Source: Anaerolineales bacterium (GTDB lineage: Bacteria; Chloroflexota; Anaerolineae; Anaerolineales; E44-bin32). Taken from it: a DNA stretch of 64,000 bases. Under the pieces are notes generated by a model that was given only the letters and a program-made list of their open reading frames with translations, had not been told where the DNA came from and ran no database searches. The stretch is from positions 1 to 64,000 of the forward strand of contig JAFGNH010000140.1 of assembly GCA_016927115.1 (NCBI GenBank), read 5' to 3'. Both the position numbers and the translations under genes were made by a program. Below are positions 53,781 to 63,148 of this stretch, in pieces (positions within the stretch are counted from its first letter, which is position 1; the number at the start of each line of letters is the position of its first letter).

Positions 53781-55178
53781 ATGGATCTTTTTGATCACGC
53801 CATGCAGCAGCAGTTGAACTGCGAAGCCCCGCTGGCGGCTCGCATGCGGCCGCGCACACTTGATGAATTCGTCGGCCAGCAGCACATCGTCGGCGAAGGG
53901 CGCCTGCTGCGGCGCGCTATCCAGGCAGACCGTCTGTTCGCATCGATCATCCTGTGGGGGCCGCCAGGGACCGGTAAGACAACTCTCGCCCGTATCATCG
54001 CGAATCACACACAGTCCGATTTCCAGACACTCTCGGCAGTCCTTGCAGGCAAGGCGGAACTGCGGACTGTTATCGGTGCAGCACGGGACCGGCGCAAGAT
54101 GTACCAGAAAAAGACAATCCTGTTTGTCGATGAGGTCCACCGCTGGAATAAAGCCCAGCAGGATGCGCTCCTGCCATTCGTTGAGAACGGCATCGTCACG
54201 CTGATCGGTGCCACCACCGAAAACCCGTATTTCGAAGTCATCGGCGCACTCGTTTCCCGCTCACGCGTCTTTCAACTGCAGCCGCTTCGGCAGCAGGACA
54301 TCAGTCAGATTATCCAGCAGGCTCTGTTGGATTCAGAGCATGGATACGGAAGCCGGAACATCCAGCTGGATGAAGATGCACTCAACCACATTGTCAACAT
54401 CAGCAACGGTGATGCCCGCAATGCACTCAATGCCGTTGAACTTGCTGTGGAAACCACTCCTCCGGTGGAAGGCGTTATCCATATAACGCTCGAAGTCGCC
54501 CAGGAATCCATCCAGCGCCGGGCTGTGTTATACGACAAAGACGGCGACTCGCACTACGACACGATTTCCGCATTCATTAAATCCATACGTGGTTCGGATC
54601 CGGATGCCGCGCTGTACTGGCTTGCAAAGATGCTGTACGCAGGGGAATCGCCGCGTTTCATCCTGCGGCGCCTGCTGATCCTTGCTTCTGAAGATATCGG
54701 TCTTGCCGATCCCATGGGGCTTGTGATTGCTGCTTCGGCGATGCAATCCTTTGAGTTTATCGGCCTGCCGGAAGGCATCTATCCGATTGTCGAAGCCACC
54801 CTGTACCTCGCCACAGCCCCGAAATCCAACACGGCATCCGCTTACTTCAAGGCTTATCAGCTTCTTGAGCAGCAGGGTGCCGTGGAAGTTCCCAAACATC
54901 TGATGGATTCCAATCGGGATGCGAAATCACTGGGTCACGGTCTCGGTTACCGCTATCCACATGATTTCGCCGGGCACCACATCCCGCAGCAGTACCTTCC
55001 GGATGCGCTCCTGGGGACCTACTTCTACCTGCCCTCAGAAGAAGGTTGTGAAAGCCAGATTAAAGAGCGTCTGGAACGCTGGCGAGCCGCCCAGCGGGAG
55101 GTTCTGAAAATCGAGGGTAAAGAGGCAGCCGAGCTCGCGACGGAAGAAATTGAAGCGCTTAAACGCAGACACCGCTGA
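53781..55178 (+). CDS. rarA: Replication-associated recombination protein RarA (MgsA)
   Basis: AAA+ ATPase related to clamp loaders that acts at stalled forks; 465 residues. The N-terminal [22 protein letters not shown] (~16-37), Walker [10 protein letters not shown] (~59), Walker [19 protein letters not shown] (~112-129), sensor [11 protein letters not shown] (~141) and the C-terminal tetramerisation domain, with [13 protein letters not shown] (~385), are all typical. ATG 53781 is used in preference to the frame extension because the -10 lies six bases before it. Confidence 0.96.
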   Translation: MDLFDHAMQQQLNCEAPLAARMRPRTLDEFVGQQHIVGEGRLLRRAIQADRLFASIILWGPPGTGKTTLARIIANHTQSDFQTLSAVLAGKAELRTVIGAARDRRKMYQKKTILFVDEVHRWNKAQQDALLPFVENGIVTLIGATTENPYFEVIGALVSRSRVFQLQPLRQQDISQIIQQALLDSEHGYGSRNIQLDEDALNHIVNISNGDARNALNAVELAVETTPPVEGVIHITLEVAQESIQRRAVLYDKDGDSHYDTISAFIKSIRGSDPDAALYWLAKMLYAGESPRFILRRLLILASEDIGLADPMGLVIAASAMQSFEFIGLPEGIYPIVEATLYLATAPKSNTASAYFKAYQLLEQQGAVEVPKHLMDSNRDAKSLGHGLGYRYPHDFAGHHIPQQYLPDALLGTYFYLPSEEGCESQIKERLERWRAAQREVLKIEGKEAAELATEEIEALKRRHR

Positions 55179-55220
55179 CGGAGTAGTGTCCTCCCGGAAC
55201 ATCCCGGATTAATTTTTGTA

Positions 55221-55248
55221 TTGACCTGAACCAGTTCGTCTGTACAAT
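55221..55248 (+). promoter_or_regulatory. Promoter of hom (TTGACC-16-TACAAT)
   Basis: TTGACC at 55221-55226, a 16-base spacer, TACAAT at 55243-55248. The start would be near 55255, giving a leader of about 175 bases before the hom ATG. I see no SAM, T-box or lysine riboswitch in that leader, but it is long enough for one. Confidence 0.75.
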
Positions 55249-55429
55249 AAGCCGGAAAGTTATCAGACAACAGGAACAAGCTTTATAGTTGCAGTGCACC
55301 AGCGTAAAACCGATGCGGAAAGAAAGGTATCCCCATCTTCTGTTATTGGTTGAAACGATCTTTTCACGGCAGTAGAACTCTCCATGCTGGTTTCATAATC
55401 TATTGAAATTTCGTTGCACAGGAGCAGCC

Positions 55430-56473
55430 ATGAATACAAAATCTTTGATTATGCTCGGTTTCGGCAATGTTGGAAAAGTCTTCGCCCAGCTTCTGCTGAA
55501 AAAGCAGGCGGACCTGCAGAAAATGTACAACCTGGAATTGCAGGTTGTGGGAATCGGAACCGGTTCACATGGTTTCGCTTATGATCCAGCAGGGATTAAT
55601 CTAACGGAAGCGCTTGAAGCTCTCGAAGCGGGAAAGTCTCTGGATACATTCTCTGCCGGCGATCCACCAGCAAATCCGCTTGAACTGCTTCATACCTGCC
55701 AGGCGGATGTGCTTATCGAGACAACTCCGGTGAATTATCAGACCGGTGAACCCGGCCTTTCCCATATTGAATCAGCCCTGAAAAAGGGTATGCACGCGGT
55801 CACGGCCAATAAAGGCCCGGTAGTTCACGGGTATCGCAGACTCACAAACCTGGCCGAACAGAAGAACTGTAAATTCTATTTCGAATCCACAGTAATGGAC
55901 GGCGCACCGGTATTCGGCGTCTGCCGTGAATGTTTGCCCGGCAGTCGAATCACCAGCTTCCGTGGAGTCCTAAATTCTACAACCAACCTGATATTGAATG
56001 AAATGGAAAACAACCGGTCATTCGAAGATGCAGTCCGCTACGCGCAATCCATCGGAATCGCAGAAACGGATCCCAGCGGTGATGTGGATGGCTGGGACGC
56101 GTCCATTAAAGTTGCCGCACTCGTCACTGTGCTGATGAACTCACCCCTGACCCCTGCTCAGGTGAACCGCACCGGTATCCGAGAGATCACACTTGAACAG
56201 GTTCAGCAATCTGTTCTCCAGGGAAAGCGCTGGAAGCTGCTCTGCGAAGCCCGTAAGGATGGGGACACTCTGGAAGCACTTGTCCGTCCTTTGCAGCTCA
56301 CACCGGACGATCCTCTCTATCACCTGGACGGCACTTCTTCAGCAATCACCTTCCACTCCGACACACTTGGGCCGCTGACACTTCGAGAAGATGCTCCGGG
56401 GCCGGAAACAACTGCGTACGGCTTGCTTACTGATACATTAAACGCACTGGGATACTCGTTCACAGCCTTCTGA
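55430..56473 (+). CDS. hom: Homoserine dehydrogenase
   Basis: Reduces aspartate semialdehyde to homoserine; 347 residues. It has MLGFGNVGKVFAQLL (~8-22), VTANKGPVVHGY (~124), an ESTVMDGAPVFG segment (~149), and the catalytic-site region ETDPSGDVDGWDASIKVAAL (~210-229). There is no C-terminal ACT domain, so it is the short, probably feedback-insensitive, form. CAGGAG precedes the ATG. It completes the aspartate-to-homoserine steps begun by lysC and asd but is outside the riboswitch operon. Confidence 0.94.
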   Translation: MNTKSLIMLGFGNVGKVFAQLLLKKQADLQKMYNLELQVVGIGTGSHGFAYDPAGINLTEALEALEAGKSLDTFSAGDPPANPLELLHTCQADVLIETTPVNYQTGEPGLSHIESALKKGMHAVTANKGPVVHGYRRLTNLAEQKNCKFYFESTVMDGAPVFGVCRECLPGSRITSFRGVLNSTTNLILNEMENNRSFEDAVRYAQSIGIAETDPSGDVDGWDASIKVAALVTVLMNSPLTPAQVNRTGIREITLEQVQQSVLQGKRWKLLCEARKDGDTLEALVRPLQLTPDDPLYHLDGTSSAITFHSDTLGPLTLREDAPGPETTAYGLLTDTLNALGYSFTAF

Positions 56474-56598
56474 TCCACTGTATACCGGGTATGGAAGGTA
56501 TGCGCCGCACCTTTAAACCCGTATCCGACACTGCCGCATAGCGTTAACACAGAAGAAAACCTGAACAGCGGCGCCGGCCGCGAGGGGAATTGAGAAAC

Positions 56599-57201
56599 AT
56601 GAAAACAATTATCTGGGATATGGGTGGTGTGCTGCTGCGGACTGAAGACCAATCACTCCGGCGTACATGGGAGGAAAAACTTGGCCTGCAGCAAGGTCAG
56701 CTGCATGATCTGATTTTTGGAAATGATCTCAGCAGGCAGGCGTCCATCGGCAAGGCTTCACAGGAAGATATCTGGTTCTGGGTCCAGCAGAAGCTCTCCC
56801 TGACCGATCAGGAGATGAAAGACCTGCGCAGTGATTTTTTCAAGTATGACCTGATCGACCAGGATTTGATGGTGTATATCCGGTCTCTTAAACAGGATTA
56901 CACGGTGGGGATGATAACCAACGCATGGCCCGATATCCGTTTTATGCTCACCTCTGTCTGGCATGTTGCAGACGCTTTCGAGTCTATCATCGTTTCAGCT
57001 GAGGTCGGTATCGTCAAGCCGGATGCGGCCATCTACCACATGGCACTGGAAGCATTGGATACTGCCCCTGGTGAGGCAGTCTTTATTGACGACTATATTG
57101 AGAATATCCGAGGTGCTGAGGCGGTTGGTATGAAAGGCATCCACTTCACTGACAGGGAAAAAACGATACAACAGCTGAATGCTCTGTTATTGTCGACCTG
57201 A
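56599..57201 (+). CDS. HAD-superfamily hydrolase
   Basis: A 200-residue HAD-IA protein. Motif I is WDMGGVLLRTED (~6-17), in which the second Asp of DxD is replaced by Gly-Gly: the form DxGGV is common in alpha-D-glucose-1-phosphatase and epoxide hydrolase-type members. Motif II is MITNAWP (~103), motif III Lys in GIVKPDAAIY (~137) and motif IV FIDDYIENIRGAEAVG (~157). ATG 56599 is chosen; the TTG at 56590 would add three residues. It follows hom and could be co-transcribed. The substrate is unknown. Confidence 0.88.
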   Translation: MKTIIWDMGGVLLRTEDQSLRRTWEEKLGLQQGQLHDLIFGNDLSRQASIGKASQEDIWFWVQQKLSLTDQEMKDLRSDFFKYDLIDQDLMVYIRSLKQDYTVGMITNAWPDIRFMLTSVWHVADAFESIIVSAEVGIVKPDAAIYHMALEALDTAPGEAVFIDDYIENIRGAEAVGMKGIHFTDREKTIQQLNALLLST

Positions 57202-57407
57202 GCCGTCACCAGAACAGCCAGAAAAATCAATTTAAAGCCGCCCTTCCAGTACACCGGTTAAAGGATCTGGCTATGGAAAAGAGCAAAGCAAAAGGGGAAA
57301 AAAATGCCCGTATTTGCTATTCTGAAGCGAAAATGGCAGAATAAACGTCTATCCAGGTGCAGCATCTACAGGGTGGAATGGATGATCTTCAGGGAGTCTG
57401 AACCTCG

Positions 57408-58649
57408 GTGATAAACTCGACAAGTCCATCGAATACTTCTAAACGAAAACTCGTCGTGTTTCTCTGTGCGATGACATTGGCAGAACTGTCGAGAACCATG
57501 ACGGCTGTTCAGGTTCCGGTATATCTGAGGGAACTGGGAGCGGATATCGGGCAGATCGGCCTGTTTTTCACCATTTCCCTGGTTTTTCCCCTGCTGCTTC
57601 GGATTTTCGGCGGGTGGCTTTCAGACACAATCGGCAGGCTGCGGGCTCTGGTGATCGGAAGTGCTGCCGGAGCTATCACCTATGCGGTGTACGCTTACGC
57701 TCCCAGCTGGCAAATAGCACTTCCGGGACCGGCGTTTCTTGCCTGTGCCACGGCTCTGATTTACCCCTCATATAAAGCCTATGTCGCTGACCTGACCAAT
57801 GACACCAACCGTGGCCGGTTTTTTGGCATCACTGACAGTGTGATCCGCTTTGCCTGGGTTGTAGGCCCACCGCTGGGCGGCGCGATCGGCCAGATGCTGG
57901 GGTATCGCACGATGTTTCTGGCAGCCTTCGGGTCTTTTGCTATTGCAACGCTGCTCTTCCTCAGCCTCACGCGGAAAAGCAGCCTGCCTGTGCCCACTTC
58001 CATGATCAACTGGCCTTCACTGAAAACCTCTTTCCTCGAAATGGGCACGTTGATCCTGGCCGGCGGTTTGGTCACCTGGATCCTGATCGTGGATGGGATC
58101 CGGGATATTGCATTTAAATTATCTTTTGATCTGATGCCGGTCTATCTGTCTGATATCGCTGGAATTAGCAAAACCGATATAGGCATTCTCGACGGCCTCT
58201 TTGGCCTCGCTATTGTGCTGAGCACCTTCCCCGCAGGGATCCTGGTAGATAAAATCTCCGAGCGCTTCGGCGTTATGCTTGGATTGATATTCATGATCCT
58301 TTCGCGGCTTGTCTTCGCATTCTCAAACGCCTTCGGTGGTTTCGCCCTGTCATGGATCCTTCTGGGTATAGGTGGAGGGCTGCTGGACCCGGCAGGAAGT
58401 TCCCTGATCGCCCGCGGTGTTCCCCGTCATTTGCGCGGAATCGCCTACGGCCTTGTGGCAACCAGTCTTGGAATCTTCTCACTGCCGGCCCCCTGGATCG
58501 GCAGCCGGATCTGGGAAGCTGTGGATCCGCGCGCACCGTTCCTGCTTACCGTCTTTCTCGGTTTGCTCGCAATCGTTCCCGCATGGAAAAAGCTGGTGAT
58601 CCCCGGAAAACAGGCGGTACCCCCGCCATCTGCCACCCCCACTTCCTGA
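57408..58649 (+). CDS. Major facilitator superfamily transporter
   Basis: A 413-residue membrane protein with about twelve hydrophobic segments. The MFS signature between helices 2 and 3 is present (GGWLSDTIGRLRAL, ~68-81), with the sixfold repeat seen again as GILVDKISERFG (~284). The N-terminus (LAELSRTMTAVQVPVYLRELG) resembles drug/sugar exporter types. GTG start with GGGAG about 11 bases before it. It follows the HAD gene after ~200 bases. Substrate unknown; an efflux role is the usual guess for this subgroup. Confidence 0.88.
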   Translation: MINSTSPSNTSKRKLVVFLCAMTLAELSRTMTAVQVPVYLRELGADIGQIGLFFTISLVFPLLLRIFGGWLSDTIGRLRALVIGSAAGAITYAVYAYAPSWQIALPGPAFLACATALIYPSYKAYVADLTNDTNRGRFFGITDSVIRFAWVVGPPLGGAIGQMLGYRTMFLAAFGSFAIATLLFLSLTRKSSLPVPTSMINWPSLKTSFLEMGTLILAGGLVTWILIVDGIRDIAFKLSFDLMPVYLSDIAGISKTDIGILDGLFGLAIVLSTFPAGILVDKISERFGVMLGLIFMILSRLVFAFSNAFGGFALSWILLGIGGGLLDPAGSSLIARGVPRHLRGIAYGLVATSLGIFSLPAPWIGSRIWEAVDPRAPFLLTVFLGLLAIVPAWKKLVIPGKQAVPPPSATPTS

Positions 58650-59122
58650 TACCCCCTCATACACCCCTTTGCTCCCGCACCGGGTAAAAATATTGAGAGT
58701 CAGCAGGATTCAGAAAAGCCGGTTGTTCTCTCAAACCGGGACCGCTGCAAAATGGATTTCTTGAGCAGACATTCCTCAGACTTCGGCGAGATCACTCCCT
58801 GGCTGTTCCCCCCCGGGTTTTCGGACAGGGAGTTTTTCTGAGGATGGGCTGCAGCAGCGGTTTGCTGTTCCTGTTCCTGTGACTCTCACTCCATACTTTA
58901 CGGTGTTGTGCTCTCCAAGTCAACTACCTCTTCAGTGGAACTATTCACGGTCAGTCTGTGGAGTCAGTTGTGTTCCTGCATTTTTATACAGAGTCTTGGA
59001 ATCCGTTCTCAAGGAAACTGTCTGGTTGTACCGGTCCGGAGATCCAGCTGCATGCTGATCCTATTAAACAGATAATCAGAGTTGACGATTTACCTTCAAG
59101 CGGGCATACTTTGGCCATAACC
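58650..59122 (+). other. Intergenic region with promoter for the helicase-associated gene
   Basis: No gene is supported. The open frame of the next gene extends back to 58958, but its first 55 codons look non-coding. TTGACG (59082-59087), a 17-base spacer and CATACT (59105-59110) form a good promoter lying inside that extension. The start site would fall about five bases before the ATG at 59123, giving a near-leaderless message. Confidence 0.65.
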
Positions 59123-60796
59123 ATGCGTACACTTATGAACTCTCTGCAGGACGAAGATACTGGCAGGCTCCATATCATTGCCGAACTCTGGGGATTTGAA
59201 CTCCCCCATGGCTCGATGCGGGAACTGCTGCCGATTGTCACAGCCCGGATGACCGATCCTGAGATCGCTGTTGAAATGATCCAGAGCCTGCCGGAAACCG
59301 AGCTGCAAATCCTGCAGCAGATCCAGGCAAACAACAACCGGATCGCCGTGGCCGAGTTAAAACGAAAATTCGGAGAGATTCGTCATCTCGGGCCAGGAAA
59401 GAGAGATCGTGAAAAACCGTGGAGAAATCCCATCTCACCCCTTGAATCACTGTGGTATCGCGGCTGGATTTCTACAGCATTCGACCACACTCAGACAGGC
59501 CTGCAGGAGTTCTTTTATATACCGAATGAGCTCTGCCATGTCCTTCCGCACCAGGAGTACGTTGAAGATATCATTATGGGTACACCTCTTGAACCACCGG
59601 AGTCCACTTTCCCCGGCTCAACCTATCTGCTCGAAGACTGCACAACCCTCCTTGCCGATATTCGACGCCAGACGGAAAAAGACATCCCTGATTACCTGAG
59701 CAGCAGCCTGCCAGACAGGTATCTCATCAAACCGAAATCCAAACCTTTCCTGATCCACGTGCTCACCGAGCTGGAAATTCTGTCCCAACCCGGTTTAACA
59801 CCCGACCCGCAAGCACTGCGGGCCTGGTTTGAAACATCCCTGCCCGAACAATGGATGCGCTGCGTCCACTGCTGGCGCGACTCGAGTATCTGGAATGACC
59901 TTGCCCTTGTGCCGACCCTGACCTGCCCGCAAAACAACTGGCCTAATGACCCTCTTCTGGGCCGATCCCGTATTCTTCGTTTTCTTGAACCTATTCCTGA
60001 AAACACCTGGTGGGATCTGGACACGTTTCTTAATGCCGTTAAAGACGAACGGCCGGCCTTCCAGCGCCCTGCCGGCGACTTTGATTCCTGGTATCTGCAA
60101 TCCAGTGCCAACGGAACGTTTCTGAGTGGTTTTGAAGCATGGGATGCGGTTGAAGGTAGCCTGATCCGTACGCTGCTGCGCGGGCCTCTCTACTGGCTTG
60201 GGCTGGTGGATCTCAGCATCTCTGTGGAAGGCAGCTGGATAACCGGCTTTCGCAAAACCTCCCGTTTTAACCAGCTCTTTTCAATGGAGACTGCCTGGAT
60301 CTTTATCCCCTCAGCCGCTCCGGTTTTTTCAACCAGCGGAGAAATCCTTGTTCCACTCCATGCTGACCCGACTCTCAGGTATCAGATCGCTCGTGCTTCC
60401 GTATGGTCCGGATATGATGGCAAACATCACCGCTACTACCTCACACCACAGTCCCTGCAGCGGTCTGCCGGGCAGGGGCTGTCTGCAGTTCAGCTTCTTG
60501 CCTTCCTGAAGAACAATGGAGCCGCTCCACCACCATACTTGGAGTCTGCGGTAAAAAACTGGGAGCAGAAGGGGAACCAGGCAGATGTACAACGGGTATA
60601 TCTGCTGCAGGTAGCTGATGCAGCCACATTATTAAAACTGAAGCAGGATCGAAACACTGCAGCTTTCCTCGGGAAACAGTTAAACGAAACCAGCATTCTT
60701 ATCCGGAAACTGGATCTCAAAAAGCTGTATAATGCGGCACTCAGATCAGGTATTCTCCTGAATATCCCGACAGAGGATCAGGCCGCTGAGGTATGA
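59123..60796 (+). CDS. Helicase-associated (XPB/Ssl2-like) domain protein
   Basis: A 557-residue protein with the Chloroflexota and actinobacterial layout of helicase C3-type domain proteins (PF13625), annotated as helicase-associated but lacking the motor. The N-terminal half has winged-helix-like repeats (ELPHGSMRELLPIVTARM, LQILQQIQANNNRIAVAEL), the middle is Trp-rich, and the C-terminal ~150 residues match the XPB-like module (EILVPLHADPTLRYQIARASVW, GLSAVQLLAFLKNNG). No Walker motifs are present. Its function is unknown; DNA or RNA binding is likely. Start chosen by the promoter position. Confidence 0.75.
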   Translation: MRTLMNSLQDEDTGRLHIIAELWGFELPHGSMRELLPIVTARMTDPEIAVEMIQSLPETELQILQQIQANNNRIAVAELKRKFGEIRHLGPGKRDREKPWRNPISPLESLWYRGWISTAFDHTQTGLQEFFYIPNELCHVLPHQEYVEDIIMGTPLEPPESTFPGSTYLLEDCTTLLADIRRQTEKDIPDYLSSSLPDRYLIKPKSKPFLIHVLTELEILSQPGLTPDPQALRAWFETSLPEQWMRCVHCWRDSSIWNDLALVPTLTCPQNNWPNDPLLGRSRILRFLEPIPENTWWDLDTFLNAVKDERPAFQRPAGDFDSWYLQSSANGTFLSGFEAWDAVEGSLIRTLLRGPLYWLGLVDLSISVEGSWITGFRKTSRFNQLFSMETAWIFIPSAAPVFSTSGEILVPLHADPTLRYQIARASVWSGYDGKHHRYYLTPQSLQRSAGQGLSAVQLLAFLKNNGAAPPPYLESAVKNWEQKGNQADVQRVYLLQVADAATLLKLKQDRNTAAFLGKQLNETSILIRKLDLKKLYNAALRSGILLNIPTEDQAAEV

Positions 60797-60823
60797 CTCT
60801 TCTGCAGTCTGTTTCAGGTTATT

Positions 60824-61219
60824 TTATTTAAGCTGATGAGGATCCACACCGTGCGCTGCAAATGCCCCTTGGATGGCACCCTCCAACTCCTCAAAAGTTA
60901 CAGGTTTGAATACAAATCCATCTGCCCCCAGGCTCATTGCTTCATCCACCTGCACATCCGTTGACTCTGCTGACAGCATAACCACCGGGATGTGTTTATA
61001 ATCTGAACGACGCCGCAGGAATTCAAGGAAATCAATCCCGGTCACTTCCGGCATCATGATATCCAGCAGGATTAAATCAGGAACAGCGCCTTCCAGCAGA
61101 TGCTTCGCTGCACTCCGGGCATTATTGTGAAAGTGTACCGAGTACCCCATCATGGTCAGCATCAGCTTGACAGCTTGCTGCATATCCAGGTCATCTTCAA
61201 CCACCCAGACTGAGTTCAT
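60824..61219 (-). CDS. CheY-like response regulator, receiver domain only
   Basis: A 131-residue stand-alone receiver. The acidic pair is VEDDLDM (~7-13), the phospho-acceptor Asp is in LILLDIMMPEV (~49-59), then Ser/Thr in VVMLSAES (~80) and the Lys in FVFKPVTFEE (~103). No output domain is present, so it acts by protein contact. GGAGAG precedes the ATG. It follows uvrC on the same strand by 19 bases, so it may be transcribed with it. No histidine kinase is in the window. Confidence 0.93.
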   Translation of the reverse strand: MNSVWVVEDDLDMQQAVKLMLTMMGYSVHFHNNARSAAKHLLEGAVPDLILLDIMMPEVTGIDFLEFLRRRSDYKHIPVVMLSAESTDVQVDEAMSLGADGFVFKPVTFEELEGAIQGAFAAHGVDPHQLK

Positions 61220-61238
61220 AGATCTCTCCGACGAAAAA

Positions 61239-63095
61239 TTATAGATGGCTCTTTATGGTTTTCGCAAGTGCCGTGCTGATACCTTCCACGGCGGCAATTT
61301 CTGCCTCATTCGCCATTAAAATATACTGCAGACTCCCGAATGTTTTCAGCAAAGCTTTTTTCCGCTTCGGGCCAATACCTGGAATTTCATCCAGTTTTGA
61401 TTTCGCAGCTTGTTTACTTCTTCGGGAGCGATGATGGTTAATCGCAAAACGATGGGCCTCGTCACGGATTCGCTGTACCAGGAACAATGCCTGGGATTGT
61501 CTTGGCAGGATCACAGGATCAGGTTTACCGGGAAGAAAAAGCTCCTCGTGCTGCTTTGCCAGTCCGGCAAGCGGAATTCTGTTATCCAGCTCATAATCCT
61601 TCAACACTTCGAGCGCACTGCTGAGCTGGCCTTTCCCGCCATCAACAATCAGTAAATCCGGCAGAAGCCCAAACCCCTTATCCAATTTTCCTCCCGGGCT
61701 GGATGCTTTCTCCACAGCCAGCTTCCAGCGGTTGAACCTGCGCTGGAGGACCTCAGCCATACTGGCAAAATCATCCTGCCCCTGGACACTCTTGATGGAA
61801 AAGTGGCGGTATGCTGCCTTATTTGCTACGCCGCGTTCGAAAACGACCATCGATCCCGCTGCAGCGGTTCCCTGCAAATTGGAAATATCATAACACTCGA
61901 TACGCAAAGGCGGTTCCGGCAAATTCAGCGCCTGCTGAAGTTCTGCCAGAGCTGTGACATGCTTTTGGTGATCTGCTTCCCATCTCACCTTTAAGGAAGT
62001 CAGGGTTTCAGCTGCATTCTCGGCAGCCATGGCCACCAATTCCTTTTTCACACCGCGGCGCGGCACTCTGATCTCAACGCGGCCCCCTCTTTCCTGCCCC
62101 AGCCAGGCTTCGACAATCTTCCCTTCCTCAATATCCACCGGAAGCAGCAGCCGCTGGGGGATCGATGCAGCCTGTGTGTAAAACTGTTTTACAAAAGCCT
62201 CCATCAACTCCTGATCTTCAGCCGCTTGTGCTCCCTCAAGAATGAAATATTCACGCCCAATCAACTTGCCGGAGCGGATGAAGAATACCTGCACGCAGGC
62301 TGAATCCTGATCCCGGGCAAAGGCAATTACATCGGAATCAATTCGCTCATGCGAAATCACCCGGCGGCTTTCAACCACCACCTCAATCGCAGCCAGTTGA
62401 TCCCGCAGCACAGCCGCCTTTTCATACTCGAGGACCTCCGAAGCTTTTTTCATTTCTGCTGTTAACCGCCCCACAATGGGATCTGAATCCCCCTGCAGAA
62501 AGCGGCATAAATCCTTGATCATCGCCCGGTACTGCTGCTGGTTCACCCGCCCGATACACGGTGCAAGGCACAGCTTGATATCATAATAAAGACATGCCCG
62601 GTGATCCTCACCAGTTATCACACGATCACAGGTACGGTAGGGAAAGATTTTTCGCAGCGCATCAAGTGTCTGGTGCACCGCCCACGCACTGGTGTACGGG
62701 CCAAAATACCTGCTGCCATCCTTGACCATCCGGCGAGTGACCGTAACTTTCGGAAAAGGATCCGCCCATTGAATTCTGATATATGGATACCGTTTGTCAT
62801 CCTTCAGGCGAACATTGTAGCGCGGCCGGTAGCGTTTGATAAGGTTCATTTCCAGGATTAACGCTTCTAGTTCGGTGCTGACTACAATCCATTCCAGATC
62901 CTCAATATTCGATACCAACTCCGTCACCCTGGCAGAATGTTTGGCGGAGGGTTGGAAATAGGAGCGAACCCGGCTGCGAAGATTGATGGCTTTTCCGACG
63001 TAGATAACCTCCCCCGCGTCGTTCTTCATCAGATAACAACCTGGCTTTGCCGGTAGCCCAAACAGTTGGACTTTGATCGCTTCTGAAATCGCCAT
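61239..63095 (-). CDS. uvrC: Excinuclease ABC subunit C
   Basis: Nucleotide-excision repair nuclease, 618 residues. The GIY-YIG domain (~12-92) begins LPAKPGCYLMKNDAGEVIYVGKA, the UVR motif (~200-235) follows, the RNase H-like second nuclease domain (~375-540) has ECYDISNLQGTAAAGSMVVF and VDGGKGQLSSA, and the helix-hairpin-helix pair closes the protein (LDEIPGIGPKRKKALL, IAAVEGISTALAK). TACAAT lies exactly six bases before the ATG, there is no ribosome site, and a lipoprotein gene diverges 53 bases away. Confidence 0.97.
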   Translation of the reverse strand: MAISEAIKVQLFGLPAKPGCYLMKNDAGEVIYVGKAINLRSRVRSYFQPSAKHSARVTELVSNIEDLEWIVVSTELEALILEMNLIKRYRPRYNVRLKDDKRYPYIRIQWADPFPKVTVTRRMVKDGSRYFGPYTSAWAVHQTLDALRKIFPYRTCDRVITGEDHRACLYYDIKLCLAPCIGRVNQQQYRAMIKDLCRFLQGDSDPIVGRLTAEMKKASEVLEYEKAAVLRDQLAAIEVVVESRRVISHERIDSDVIAFARDQDSACVQVFFIRSGKLIGREYFILEGAQAAEDQELMEAFVKQFYTQAASIPQRLLLPVDIEEGKIVEAWLGQERGGRVEIRVPRRGVKKELVAMAAENAAETLTSLKVRWEADHQKHVTALAELQQALNLPEPPLRIECYDISNLQGTAAAGSMVVFERGVANKAAYRHFSIKSVQGQDDFASMAEVLQRRFNRWKLAVEKASSPGGKLDKGFGLLPDLLIVDGGKGQLSSALEVLKDYELDNRIPLAGLAKQHEELFLPGKPDPVILPRQSQALFLVQRIRDEAHRFAINHHRSRRSKQAAKSKLDEIPGIGPKRKKALLKTFGSLQYILMANEAEIAAVEGISTALAKTIKSHL

Positions 63096-63101
63096 GCCCC
63101 G

Positions 63102-63142
63102 ATTGTATCACAGCCGGATTCTCCCTTGTTTGATGCTATAAT
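63102..63142. promoter_or_regulatory. Divergent leaderless promoters of uvrC and the lipoprotein gene
   Basis: Minus strand: TACAAT (complement 63102-63107), six bases, then the uvrC ATG. Plus strand: extended -10 TGcTATAAT (hexamer 63137-63142), six bases, then the ATG at 63149. Only 53 bases separate the two start codons, so the core elements of both overlap. No consensus -35 is clear for either. Confidence 0.7.
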
Positions 63143-63148
63143 GCCTGC